A DNA stretch of 49,958 nucleotides from DATAXP01 sp036272935 (GTDB lineage Bacteria; Planctomycetota; Planctomycetia; Pirellulales; PNKZ01), in assembly GCA_036272935.1 (NCBI GenBank), contig DATAXP010000156.1, forward strand, positions 1-49,958, written 5' to 3'. This document shows positions 32,023 to 40,872 of the stretch, piece after piece (position 1 is the stretch's first letter; each line of letters begins with the position of its first letter). Both the position numbers and the translations under genes were made by a program. The notes beneath the pieces were generated by a model. It had not been told where the DNA came from. It did not search any database and saw only the letters and a program-made list of their open reading frames with translations.

Positions 32023-34488
32023 GTGACGAGCAGCCGACGGATCGTGTGGATGTTTGCCGCGAGCCTTTGCGGAATACTGGCAAGCTGCCCGGTGGCGCGC
32101 GCCGCGACGAGCGCGGCACCGAAGGCCACTGCGATCACCAAGCTCGAAGTCTTTCCGCCCGACGTGAACCTGGCCACGGCGCGCGACTCGCAGCGGTTCA
32201 TCGCCATCGTCACCCGGGCCGACGGCGTCACGCTCGAAGTTACCTCGGCCGTCCAGGCGAAGCTGGCCGATGAGAAGATAGCGCGGCTCGACGGCTCGGT
32301 GGTGCATCCCGTAGCCGACGGCAGCACGAAGCTCGAAATCAGCTACGAGGGGCGAAAAGTCGAAGTTCCGGTTGTCGTCACGCAGGCCAAGACCGAGCGG
32401 CCGATCAGCTTCAACCTCGACGTGATGCCGGTCTTCATGCGTGCCGGCTGCAATGTGGGGAGCTGCCACGGCGCGGCCCGCGGCAAGGACGGCTTCAACC
32501 TGTCGCTGTTCGGTTTTGATCCCAACGGCGATCACTACCGGCTGACGCGCGAGCTGGGCTTCCGCCGCATCAACCTGGCCCTGCCGGCCGAGAGCATGCT
32601 GTTGGAAAAGATTGATGGCAGCGTCCCACACACCGGCGGCAAACGGTTCGACCGCAACAGCGAATACTACTCGGCCCTCCTGCGCTGGCTCGAAGCCGGC
32701 GCCCCCAACGACACGGGCAACGTGCCGAAGGTGGTGCGCGTCGATCTGTATCCGCCGCGGGCCGTGCTCGAAGGGGAAGGAGCCAAGCAGCAGATCATCG
32801 CTCGGGCGGTCTACTCCGACGGCACCGATCGCGACGTGACGAGCCTGGCCGTCTTCATGTCGAACAACGAGAACTCGGCCGGCATCATTGCCGGTGGTCT
32901 GGTGACGGCCGCCAATCGTGGCGAGGCGTTCATGATGGGTCGCTTCGACACGGTCACCGTTGGCGTGCAGGTGCTGGTGCTGCCGAAGGGGCTTCAATAT
33001 ACGCCCCCGCAGACGAAGCCAACGAACTACATCGACGCGCTGGTGAACGCCAAGCTGGAAAAGCTGCGGATCCTGCCCAGCGAGCTTTGCGACGACGAGA
33101 CGTTCCTGCGCCGCGTGACGATCGACCTGGTGGGTCTGCTGCCGACGGAAACCGAGTACCAAGAGTTCGTCGACGATCGCGATCCACAGAAGCGCAGCAA
33201 GCTGATCGAGCGGTTGATCGAACGCCGCGAGTTCTCCGAGATTTGGGCGCTGAAATGGGCTGAAATCTTGCTAGTGCGCAGCAATGGCCAGCAGATCAGC
33301 CAGAAGTCAACCTACATGTATTCGCGCTGGCTGACGCAGCAGATCGAGGCCAACACGCCGATTGACCAGTTCGTGCGCAGCTTGTTGGCGACCAGCGGCG
33401 GCACGTTCACCGATCCACCGACGAACTACTACAACAACGAAACGAACACGCTCAAGATGGCTGAGAACACCGCCCAGGTGTTCATGGGCATTCGCACCCA
33501 GTGTGCCCAGTGCCACAACCACCCGTTCGATCGCTGGACGATGGACGACTACTATAGCTTTGCGTCGTTCTTCTCGCAGGTTGGCCGCAAACAAGGCGAG
33601 GATCCGCGCGAGTACATCGTCTACAACCGCGGCTCGGGCGAGGTCAATCATCCGGTGCTCAAGAAGAGCCTGCCGCCGAAGTTCCTGGGCGCCGCCGCGC
33701 CGGACTTGAAAGGGCAGGATCGCCGCGCCGTGCTGGCCCAATGGCTGGCATCGGCCGAGAATCCGTATTTCGCCACGAGCATCGCCAATCGAGTGTGGGA
33801 CCATTTCTTTGGCATCGGCATCGTGCAGCCGGTCGACGACGTTCGTGTCAGCAACCCGCCGAGCAATCCCGAGTTGTTCAAGGCCTTGGGCGATCAGTTG
33901 ACCAAGTACAAATACGACCTGAAACACCTGGTCCGTGACATCTGCAACTCGCAGACGTATCAGCGTTCGACCGCGCGCAACGCCAGCAACGAGGACGACG
34001 AGAAGAACTTCGCCCACGGCAACGTGCGGCGCATCCGTGCCGAAAGCCTGCTGGATTGCATCAACGAGGTCACCGAGATCAACGACAAGTTCCGCGGCCT
34101 GCCCTCGGGTGCTCGGGCGGTGCAGATCGCCGACGGCGCCACGAGCACGTACTTCCTCGAAACCTTCGGCCGCTCGCGCCGCGAGACGGTTTGCGCCTGC
34201 GACGTGAAGACCGATCCCACGCTGTCGCAGTCGCTGCACCTGCTCAACGGCACCACGATCGAAGGAAAGGTGTCGAATGGCGGCCTGGTGCGCAAGATGC
34301 TCAAGGAAAAGCAGACGCCCGCCCAGATCATCGAGACGATCTACGTCCGCAGCCTGTCGCGGAAGCCTTCGGCCGAAGAACTGGCACACCTGGAAAAGAT
34401 CGTCGCCGACGGCAAGGACGCCGAGAAGGCGCTCGACGACATTTTCTGGGCGATCCTGAACTCGCGCGAATTCGTTTTCAATCACTAG
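32023..34488 (+). CDS. Exported DUF1549/DUF1553 planctomycete cytochrome-like protein with Ig domains
   Basis: An 821-aa protein with GTG start and signal peptide (about residues 5-27). Two Ig-like (Big_2 type) modules flank the first cysteine motif: residues 38-120 (ITKLEVFPPDVNL) and 237-320 (VVRVDLYPPRAVLEG). Between them MRAGCNVGSCHGAARGKDGF (C143, C148, H149) is the PSCyt-type motif with CxxxxCH spacing. DUF1549 runs from about 335 to 520 (NYIDALVNAKLEKLRILPSE ... LLPTETEYQEFV) and carries a true CxxCH (C494AQCH498NHPFDRW). DUF1553 follows (about 560-815, RAVLAQWLASAENPYFATSI, NRVWDHFFG). Covalent haem at the CxxCH is plausible but not proven for this family. The neighbouring PPC and cytochrome-WD40 genes are co-directional. 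Confidence 0.9.
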   Translation: MTSSRRIVWMFAASLCGILASCPVARAATSAAPKATAITKLEVFPPDVNLATARDSQRFIAIVTRADGVTLEVTSAVQAKLADEKIARLDGSVVHPVADGSTKLEISYEGRKVEVPVVVTQAKTERPISFNLDVMPVFMRAGCNVGSCHGAARGKDGFNLSLFGFDPNGDHYRLTRELGFRRINLALPAESMLLEKIDGSVPHTGGKRFDRNSEYYSALLRWLEAGAPNDTGNVPKVVRVDLYPPRAVLEGEGAKQQIIARAVYSDGTDRDVTSLAVFMSNNENSAGIIAGGLVTAANRGEAFMMGRFDTVTVGVQVLVLPKGLQYTPPQTKPTNYIDALVNAKLEKLRILPSELCDDETFLRRVTIDLVGLLPTETEYQEFVDDRDPQKRSKLIERLIERREFSEIWALKWAEILLVRSNGQQISQKSTYMYSRWLTQQIEANTPIDQFVRSLLATSGGTFTDPPTNYYNNETNTLKMAENTAQVFMGIRTQCAQCHNHPFDRWTMDDYYSFASFFSQVGRKQGEDPREYIVYNRGSGEVNHPVLKKSLPPKFLGAAAPDLKGQDRRAVLAQWLASAENPYFATSIANRVWDHFFGIGIVQPVDDVRVSNPPSNPELFKALGDQLTKYKYDLKHLVRDICNSQTYQRSTARNASNEDDEKNFAHGNVRRIRAESLLDCINEVTEINDKFRGLPSGARAVQIADGATSTYFLETFGRSRRETVCACDVKTDPTLSQSLHLLNGTTIEGKVSNGGLVRKMLKEKQTPAQIIETIYVRSLSRKPSAEELAHLEKIVADGKDAEKALDDIFWAILNSREFVFNH

Positions 34489-34493
34489 ATCGA

Positions 34494-34522
34494 TTCAAAT
34501 CTGAATTTGAGATTTGAAATCT
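34494..34522 (+). promoter_or_regulatory. Three-arm alternating hairpins between DUF1549 and cytochrome-WD40 genes
   Basis: TTCAAATCT (34494-34502) pairs with AGATTTGAA (34510-34518), 9 bp, 7-nt loop. The same AGATTT (34510-34515) also pairs with AAATCT (34517-34522). Only one of the two can form. The second stem ends 22 nt before the start at 34545. AT-rich in a GC-rich setting. It could be an attenuator, a protein-binding site or a simple repeat. Confidence 0.4.
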
Positions 34523-34544
34523 CTGCACGCCAAAGGTGTATTTC

Positions 34545-36629
34545 ATGGCGGTTGTTCGTAACGGGGCGATATGGCTCTGCTTCGGTCTGCTCGCGATCCC
34601 TGCGCGCTTAAACGCTGAAGAAGCCAAGACCGGCGGCGATAAGCCCGCGCCGAAGAAGATCACCTACGCCGACGATGTGCAGCCGATCTTCCGCGAGCAT
34701 TGCTACACCTGCCACAACCAGGACGAAGCAAAAAGCGACCTGGCCCTGCACAGCTACGGCGCCGTGATGAAAGGCGGCGCCGGTGGCGAAGTGGTGATCC
34801 CCGGCGATCTCGACAGCTCGCGCCTGTGGCACCTGGTTTCGCACCAGGAAAGCCCCAAGATGCCGCCGGAGCAGGACAAGCTGCCCGATGCGAAGCTGAA
34901 CCTGATCAAGCAATGGATTCTCGATGGAGCGCTGGAGAACTCCGGCTCGAAAGCCAAGCTGGCCAAGAAGCCAAATCTCGAACTGAATGCCTCCGCCGGT
35001 GCGCAGAAGCCATCGGGCCCGCCGCCAATGCCCGAAGGGCTGTTCCGTGAGCCGTTCGTCACCAGCCCGCGCGCCGGAGCGATTACGGCATTGGCCGCAA
35101 GCCCCTGGGCTCCGCTGGTCGCCATCGGCGGTCAAAAGCAGATTCTGCTCTACAACACCGATTCGGCAGAACTGATCGGCGTCCTTCCGTTCCCCGAAGG
35201 CACTCCGCAGGCGCTGAAGTTCAGCCGCAGCGGCACGCTGTTGCTGTGCGGCGGCGGACGCCACGGCCAAAGCGGCAAGGTGGTGCTCTACAATGTCCGC
35301 ACCGGCCAGCGCGTTGCCGAGCTTGGCGACGAGGTCGACGCGGTGCTCGCCGCCGACATCAGCCCCGATCACAAGTTGGTGGCCATGGGAGGCCCGCGTC
35401 GCGTGGTGCGTGTGTACTCGGTCGAGGACGGTGACCTGGAGTACGAGCTGCGCAAGCACACCGATTGGGCCTACGGCGTCGAGTTCAGCCCGAACGGCAA
35501 GTACCTGGCCACCAGCGACCGCAGCGGCGGCGTGTTCATCTGGGAGGCCGACACCGGTCGCGAATATCAGAACCTTACCGGGCACACCGGCGCCGTCACC
35601 GATTTGAGCTGGCGCGTTGATAGTAAGCTATTGGCCACGGCAAGCGAAGACGGCACGGTGAAGGTTTGGCAACTCGATGGCGGCGCTCCGCTGAAGAGCA
35701 TGCAAGCGCACACGGGCGGAGCGCTGGCGGCACGGTTCGCACGCAACGGCCAGCTTGTGTCGGCCGGCCGCGACAAGGAAGTCAAGCTCTGGGATGCCGG
35801 CCAAGGGAAGCAGCTCCGAACGTTCAAGGGGATGGCGGAGCAAGTGCAAGAGGTCGCATTCTCGTACGACGACGCGCGGATCATCGGCGGCGACTGGCTT
35901 GGCGACATCCGCATGTGGAATACTGCCGATGCCGCGCTGATTGCGCAGATGGTGCAGAACCCGCCGACGCTCGATGCCCTGCTTCGCCAGCAGACCGATC
36001 AGCTCGTCGCCGCCGACACGGATGCGAAAAAGCTGACGGGCGAAGTCGAAGCTCAGCGCAAAACGGTCGCGTCGGTCGCCGCAGCCGCAAAGCAGGCAGC
36101 CGACAAGCTTGCCTCCACAAGCGCCGATCTCAAGCGGCTCGAATCCGAATTGCCTCAGTCAGAGAAAAAAGCCAAGGCCGCCGCCGAAGCTGCCAAGGCA
36201 TCGTACGACAAGGTGGCCAAGGCAAAAGCGGCCTTGGAAAAGGCCAAGGCGGCCAGGCCGAAAGATGGCGATCCCGACGAGGCGAAGCAGAAAGCCGAAA
36301 CGGTGGTTGCCGATGCCCAACAACAGCTCGACACAGTTCGCAGGGCCGTCGACAACGCCAAAGCAGCTTTCCAAACTGCCGAGAAGCAGCGGAGCGATCA
36401 ATCGGCCGCCCTCAAAGCAGCAAAGCAGAATCTGCCAGCTTTGAAGGCCGAAGCCGAGAAGCAGGCGAAGGCCAAGACCGCAGCCGACAGGGCCCTGGCC
36501 GACCACTCGGCCGCGCGCGATGCTAGCGTCAAGAAGCTAGCGACATTGCAAGCCCGCATCGAGCGGACGAAGTCTGAAAAAGCGGCCTACGAAAAAAGCC
36601 GCACCCAGCAGGCCAGCGCCGCAAAGTAG
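34545..36629 (+). CDS. Exported cytochrome c-like / WD40 / coiled-coil fusion protein
   Basis: A 694-aa protein. ATG 34545 is preferred to GTG 34536 because AAAGG lies 8 bp before it and a signal peptide follows (AIWLCFGLLAIPARLNA). Domain order: planctomycete cytochrome c domain (PSCyt1, about 38-130) with C53YTCH57 and a distal MPPEQ methionine segment; five or six WD40 repeats (about 175-465; for example YLATSDRSGGVFIWEADTG and LLATASEDGTVKVWQLDGG); a 215-residue Ala/Lys/Glu coiled coil (about 475-690). The coiled coil lacks a membrane segment and probably oligomerises the protein or spans a distance in the periplasm. Function unknown. Last gene of the 28036-36629 cluster. Confidence 0.88.
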   Translation: MAVVRNGAIWLCFGLLAIPARLNAEEAKTGGDKPAPKKITYADDVQPIFREHCYTCHNQDEAKSDLALHSYGAVMKGGAGGEVVIPGDLDSSRLWHLVSHQESPKMPPEQDKLPDAKLNLIKQWILDGALENSGSKAKLAKKPNLELNASAGAQKPSGPPPMPEGLFREPFVTSPRAGAITALAASPWAPLVAIGGQKQILLYNTDSAELIGVLPFPEGTPQALKFSRSGTLLLCGGGRHGQSGKVVLYNVRTGQRVAELGDEVDAVLAADISPDHKLVAMGGPRRVVRVYSVEDGDLEYELRKHTDWAYGVEFSPNGKYLATSDRSGGVFIWEADTGREYQNLTGHTGAVTDLSWRVDSKLLATASEDGTVKVWQLDGGAPLKSMQAHTGGALAARFARNGQLVSAGRDKEVKLWDAGQGKQLRTFKGMAEQVQEVAFSYDDARIIGGDWLGDIRMWNTADAALIAQMVQNPPTLDALLRQQTDQLVAADTDAKKLTGEVEAQRKTVASVAAAAKQAADKLASTSADLKRLESELPQSEKKAKAAAEAAKASYDKVAKAKAALEKAKAARPKDGDPDEAKQKAETVVADAQQQLDTVRRAVDNAKAAFQTAEKQRSDQSAALKAAKQNLPALKAEAEKQAKAKTAADRALADHSAARDASVKKLATLQARIERTKSEKAAYEKSRTQQASAAK

Positions 36630-36962
36630 CTGCTTGCAGCTTGCATCGGGGCGCGCTGATTCGCGCAACCACCAAACTTCTAGGTGGGTTGCGGCCTGGT
36701 TGGCAAGTCTAAGAAAGCTGCGCGCTTTCGCACGACCCGCACCTTTGGCTGGAGATTGCGGATTCCCCAAAGTTTTCCGGATAGTGCGTCGATAAATTCG
36801 CTGCCGATGAACTCCGCCCGGGGGGCTGCGCCATTGGAGCGCAGCCGCGGTGTCACGGCTCGATGAGCGGCACGTGGAAGTGCCTGCGCCTGCGCAGGCC
36901 GTCAGACGGCTGCTTGTCGAACCTTGACGCACCGACAACCCCGTTCGAGGAAGTGCGGATCC
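36630..36962. other. Intergenic region (333 bp) with paired GC-rich hairpins before a TolC-like gene
   Basis: After a 6-bp stem at the end of the previous gene (AGCTGC/GCAGCT, 36628-36641), two strong hairpins share the GCGC-plus-CAG core: GGCTGCGC/GCGCAGCC (36824-36831, 36839-36846) and GCCTGCGC/GCGCAGGC (36882-36889, 36892-36899, 2-nt loop). They lie about 65-140 bp before the TolC-like start. No promoter with both boxes was found. Confidence 0.45.
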
Positions 36963-39077
36963 ATGAGACGGCAAACTCTTGCCCAACTGGCAGCGTCGTT
37001 CTGGGCGATCGTGGCCCCGTTAGGATGCTCTCCATCGACGCCGATCTTCCTGCGCGATGACGGCGACATGTCGCATTATCGCGGCTTCGCCACGCAGATC
37101 GAATACCCGGACGTCAACAGTTCGCTGTTGGACGACGTGAAACAAGCGGAACCGCCGCTCACGCTGTCGAACACTGAGCCGCGCGAGGTCTGGGACCTGA
37201 CGCTGCAAGAGGCCGTGAAGATGGCGGTCACCAACAGCAAGGTGATGCGCTCGCTGGGCGCTCAGGCGTTCGTGCCGACGACGTTCGCCGGCGGCACGCG
37301 CTTTGGCGATCCGACCCGCCTGATTAGCACACCGACGGTTGTTCCCTCGGCTTACGCCCCGTCGATCGTCGAAAGCGATCCACGTCTCGGCGTCGAAGGC
37401 GTCTTGTCGCAGTTCGACGCACAGTTCACCACCAGCACCTTCTGGTATAAGAACGACTATCCGCAAAACTTCTTCATCCCGGGCCTGCAGAACCCCATCT
37501 TCCTGCAAGACCAGGCGATCAACATCAGCCAGCTCTCGAAGCGCTTGGCGACCGGCGGTACGGTTTACGTCCGCAATCACAACAACTACACGCTGAACAA
37601 CAACAACTCGAACCTGTACCACGACGTTTACCAGCCCGATATCGAGTTGGAATTTGCTCATCCGTTGTTGCAGGGCGCCGGCCTGCAGTTCAACCGTATT
37701 GCCGGTGCCGTGAACGTCAATAACTACAGCTCGCCGCCGATTCCCGGCATTTACAACGGCGTGGCCATCGCCCGCATCAACCACGATATTGCACTGGCCG
37801 ACCTGGAAGTCGGCGTGCGTAACCTGGTCGACGAGGTCGAAGCCACCTACTGGCGCCTGTACTTCAACTATCGCGATCTCGACGCCCAGCGCGTCGGCCG
37901 CGATAGCGCCCTAATCACCTGGCGGAAGATTCACGCCCTGTTCCAGGAAGGTGCTCGCGGCGGTGAAGCGGAAAAGGAAGCGCAGGCTCGCCAGCAGTAC
38001 TTCCAGTTCCGCGCCCAGGTGGAAGCGTCCCTGAGCGATCTGTACACCAGCGAGAACCAGTTGCGGTACATCATGGGCATCGCCACGACCGACGGTCGGC
38101 TGATCCGCCCGTCGGACGAGCCGACGACCGCCCACGTGCAATTCGAGTGGTACGAAATCCTCGCCGAGGGGCTCGGGCGCAGTGCCGAGTTGCGGCAACA
38201 GAAGTGGCGCATCAAGCAGCACGAGTTGCAATTGATCGCCGCCAAGAACTTCCTCATGCCGCAGTTGAACCTCGACGCCTTGTACCGCTTCCGCGGCATG
38301 GGCAGCAACCTGCTCAACAACCAGCTCAGCTCGCCGAACATGCAGAACGGCGGCATCCTCCCGTACAACAGTGCTTACGGCAGCTTGCTTACCGGGGCGT
38401 TCCAGGAATGGCAGATGGGCTTCAGCTTCTACATGCCGCTGGGCTTCCGCCAAGGCATGGCGGCCGTGCGCAACGAGCAATTGCAACTGGCCCGCGAGCG
38501 CTCGGTCCTCCAAGACCAGGAACTCGAGTTGTCGCACCAGTTGGCCAATGCCGTCCGCAGCCTCGACCGGTTCTACGCCTTGAGCCAGACAAACTTCAAC
38601 CGTCGCGTTGCCGCCGAGAAAGAAGTCACGGCGGTGCGTGCCGCGTATGAAACCGGCACCGTCACGCTCGACCTGCTGTTGCAAGCCCAACAACGGTTAG
38701 CCGACGCGGAAAGCGCCTACTACGACGTTTTGTCGCTGTACAACCTGTCGATTGCCCAGGTCCACCTCCGCAAGGGCTCGCTGCTGGAATACAACGGCGT
38801 GTACCTGGCGGAAGGCCCCTGGGCCGACAAGGCGTACTTCGACGCCCGCAAACGCGCCCGCGAGCGTGATGCCGGCATGTTCATCAACTACGGCTTCACC
38901 CGTCCGAACGTCTTCAGCCGCGGTCCGATCATGCAGAACGCTCCGACCGACGTCGGCGACGACAAAACGTCGGCCGCGCCGATGGTCCCGCTGATCCCGA
39001 TCGAGGGTGAAGCGGTGCCGACGCCGGCTGCGACCACGCCAGCCGCCGAGCCGGTGCCGTCGTTCAATCCATCGTGA
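36963..39077 (+). CDS. TolC-family outer-membrane channel lipoprotein
   Basis: A 704-aa protein starting at ATG 36963; a lipoprotein signal follows (RRQTLAQLAASFWAIVAPLGC, lipid Cys at residue 22). Residues about 70-600 contain TolC-type features: LTLQEAVKMAVTNSKVMRSLGAQ, the long helical hairpin pairs with LADLEVGVRNLVDEVEATYW and VAAEKEVTAVRAAYETGTVT with LDLLLQAQQRLADAESAYYD. The usual TolC is about 450-500 aa; here an Asn-rich insert (HNNYTLNNNNSNLYH, about residues 200-230), longer loops and a Pro/Ala/Thr C-terminal tail account for the extra length. No RND or ABC partner gene adjoins it, unlike the TolC gene at 43168. Its partner may be elsewhere, or it may export material for the preceding cluster. 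Confidence 0.82.
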   Translation: MRRQTLAQLAASFWAIVAPLGCSPSTPIFLRDDGDMSHYRGFATQIEYPDVNSSLLDDVKQAEPPLTLSNTEPREVWDLTLQEAVKMAVTNSKVMRSLGAQAFVPTTFAGGTRFGDPTRLISTPTVVPSAYAPSIVESDPRLGVEGVLSQFDAQFTTSTFWYKNDYPQNFFIPGLQNPIFLQDQAINISQLSKRLATGGTVYVRNHNNYTLNNNNSNLYHDVYQPDIELEFAHPLLQGAGLQFNRIAGAVNVNNYSSPPIPGIYNGVAIARINHDIALADLEVGVRNLVDEVEATYWRLYFNYRDLDAQRVGRDSALITWRKIHALFQEGARGGEAEKEAQARQQYFQFRAQVEASLSDLYTSENQLRYIMGIATTDGRLIRPSDEPTTAHVQFEWYEILAEGLGRSAELRQQKWRIKQHELQLIAAKNFLMPQLNLDALYRFRGMGSNLLNNQLSSPNMQNGGILPYNSAYGSLLTGAFQEWQMGFSFYMPLGFRQGMAAVRNEQLQLARERSVLQDQELELSHQLANAVRSLDRFYALSQTNFNRRVAAEKEVTAVRAAYETGTVTLDLLLQAQQRLADAESAYYDVLSLYNLSIAQVHLRKGSLLEYNGVYLAEGPWADKAYFDARKRARERDAGMFINYGFTRPNVFSRGPIMQNAPTDVGDDKTSAAPMVPLIPIEGEAVPTPAATTPAAEPVPSFNPS

Positions 39078-39142
39078 TCGCTGGGCTGGCCGCGGGTTGA
39101 CGTCGCCACGGCCAATTCCTTGCGAGCATCGTCGTCGCCAGC

Positions 39143-39171
39143 TTCCCGTCGATAACGGTTGGTCGTAGAAT
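39143..39171 (+). promoter_or_regulatory. Weak candidate promoter for the WYL regulator
   Basis: TTCCCG (39143-39148), 17-bp spacer, TAGAAT (39166-39171); the -10 matches five of six, the -35 poorly. Fifty nt before the start at 39221. Confidence 0.25.
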
Positions 39172-39220
39172 CGGTCCGCGTCGCCGAACACGACCAGCCG
39201 CTGTCGCCGGGAGAGCTCGC

Positions 39221-40225
39221 ATGAAGCTGTCTCGCATTACCAGGCTCCTGGAAGTCATCACGCTGTTGCAAGTGGGGCGTGGCCAGAATGCCACCTCGTT
39301 GGCAACCGAGTGCCGCGTCAGTCGCCGCACGATCTTTCGCGATCTCGACGTGCTGCGCATGGCCGGTGTGCCGTTGGAGTTCGACGAGCAACACCAGCGA
39401 TACCATATCTCGGGCGCGGTGCTGCTGCCGCCGACCAGCTTCACGCCGCAAGAAGCGCTCTCGATGATCGTGTTGTCGCAGGAACTCGGTAAACCCGACG
39501 GCTTGCCAATGTACACAGCGGCCAGCAGCGCGGCCGTGAAGCTTGAATCGTGCCTGCCCACTCGTCTGCGCGATTATTTGCGCGACGCTGCCAGTGCGGT
39601 GAACATCAAACTTGGCGAACTGAACCGCCTCACCGGCCATGAGCAAGTCTATCAACACTTGCTTGCCGCGATTGCCAAGCGTCGCTGCGTGCGCATCCGC
39701 TACGACAGCCTCAACGAGCGGACGCGTATCTCGACGAAGCTCAGTCCCTATCGCCTGGTCTTCAGCCGTCGAAGCTGGTACGTCTTTGGCCGATCGAGCG
39801 TCCACCGCGCGGTGCGCACGTTCAACGTTGGCCGCATCGAACAGCTTGAACCACTCGACGACAGCTTCGTCATTCCGCGCGGCTTCCGAGTCGATCGTAT
39901 CTTGCGCAATGCCTGGCATTTGATGGCCGAGCGAGGCCCCGACTACGAAGTCTGTGTGCGATTCGAGAAGATGGTGGCCCGCAATGTCGCCGAAGTGGTG
40001 TGGCACAAGAACCAGCGCGTCGTATTCAACGACGATGGCAGCATCGATTTTCACGTCAAGGTGTCAGGGCTGTCGGAAATCTCGTGGTGGATTCTCGGCT
40101 ACGGCGATCAAGCGCTTGTGTTGCGGCCCAAAAAACTTCGCGACCTGATCTTGCAGCGCTGTCAGCGGCTGGCGCAGCGTTGCCATGCCTACGATGCAAA
40201 CTCGGCACTCCCCGCCGGGGACTGA
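39221..40225 (+). CDS. WYL-domain transcriptional regulator
   Basis: A 334-aa protein. The N-terminal DeoR-like/HTH_11 winged helix is ITRLLEVITLLQVGRGQNAT with LATECRVSRRTIFRDLDVLR (residues 5-48) and wing VPLEFDEQHQRYHI. The WYL domain spans about 140-245 (KRRCVRIRYDSLNERTRIST, LSPYRLVFSRRSWYVFGRSS, VRTFNVGRIEQLEPLDDSF), and a C-terminal WCX-like extension (about 260-325) follows. WYL domains bind nucleic-acid-like ligands and often regulate stress, DNA damage or phage defence; no defence gene adjoins this one. The next genes are tmk and holB, 33 bp away, so it may be cotranscribed with replication genes or act elsewhere. Confidence 0.88.
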   Translation: MKLSRITRLLEVITLLQVGRGQNATSLATECRVSRRTIFRDLDVLRMAGVPLEFDEQHQRYHISGAVLLPPTSFTPQEALSMIVLSQELGKPDGLPMYTAASSAAVKLESCLPTRLRDYLRDAASAVNIKLGELNRLTGHEQVYQHLLAAIAKRRCVRIRYDSLNERTRISTKLSPYRLVFSRRSWYVFGRSSVHRAVRTFNVGRIEQLEPLDDSFVIPRGFRVDRILRNAWHLMAERGPDYEVCVRFEKMVARNVAEVVWHKNQRVVFNDDGSIDFHVKVSGLSEISWWILGYGDQALVLRPKKLRDLILQRCQRLAQRCHAYDANSALPAGD

Positions 40226-40258
40226 CGCACCCGCGCGGTGCTCCGTTACAATGGCGCG

Positions 40259-40870
40259 ATGTTCGTTTCCTTCGACGGCATCGACGGCGCCGGCAAAAGC
40301 ACGCAGATCGAGCAGTTCTGCGCCTGGCTGCGCCAGCGCGGACACGAAGTCGTCGCTTGTCGCGATCCGGGCTCAACGCCCGCTGGCGAAGCGATTCGTG
40401 ATCTGCTGTTGCAACGGCAGAACATCGCCATCGGCTCCACGGCCGAGATGCTGCTTTACATGGCCGCGCGATCGCAGCTGGTCGACGAAGTGGTCCGGCC
40501 TGCGCTCGCCGCTGGCAAGACGATTGTTTCCGACCGGTACCTGCTGGCGAATGTCGTGTACCAGGGGCACGCCGGAGGGGTTGATGTCGAGCAGATATGG
40601 AGCGTCGGTCAGGTCGCGACGCAGGGCCTGATGCCCGATCTGGCAATCGTACTCGATCTGCCGCTGGCTGCTGCAACGGCGAGGCTCAACCGGCCGCTCG
40701 ATCGTATGGAGCGTCGCGGCGCCGAGTTCTTGTCGCGCGTGCGGGATGGCTTCCTGCGCGAAGCGGCACGCCAGCCCGATCGCGTCGTCGTCGTCGACGC
40801 CAGCGGTTCGATCGACGAAGTGCAGAGCGAAATTTGCCGCGTGGTACAACGCAAGTTCCCTGGATTGTGA
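40259..40870 (+). CDS. tmk: Thymidylate kinase
   Basis: A 203-aa protein from ATG 40259 (a longer frame from 40238 lacks support). It phosphorylates dTMP to dTDP in the cytoplasm. P-loop is FDGIDGAGKST (residues 5-15); the dTMP-binding DR motif is SDRYLLANVVYQGHAGG; the lid arginine region is NRPLDRMERRGAEFLSRVRD. The usual RxPGGTP motif reads RDPGSTPAGEAIR, a Gly to Ser change in a normally conserved position. A TACAAT box at 40247-40252, seven bases before the ATG, suggests either a second promoter with an almost leaderless message or chance. The stop (40868-40870) is 2 bp before the holB ATG, so the two are translationally linked. Confidence 0.9.
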   Translation: MFVSFDGIDGAGKSTQIEQFCAWLRQRGHEVVACRDPGSTPAGEAIRDLLLQRQNIAIGSTAEMLLYMAARSQLVDEVVRPALAAGKTIVSDRYLLANVVYQGHAGGVDVEQIWSVGQVATQGLMPDLAIVLDLPLAAATARLNRPLDRMERRGAEFLSRVRDGFLREAARQPDRVVVVDASGSIDEVQSEICRVVQRKFPGL

Positions 40871-40872
40871 CC

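Noticed and set aside
31735..33162. Minus-strand frame of 475 aa spanning the PPC and DUF1549 genes
   Set aside because: It crosses the boundary between two well-supported plus-strand genes and has no domain, start signal or neighbour on that strand.
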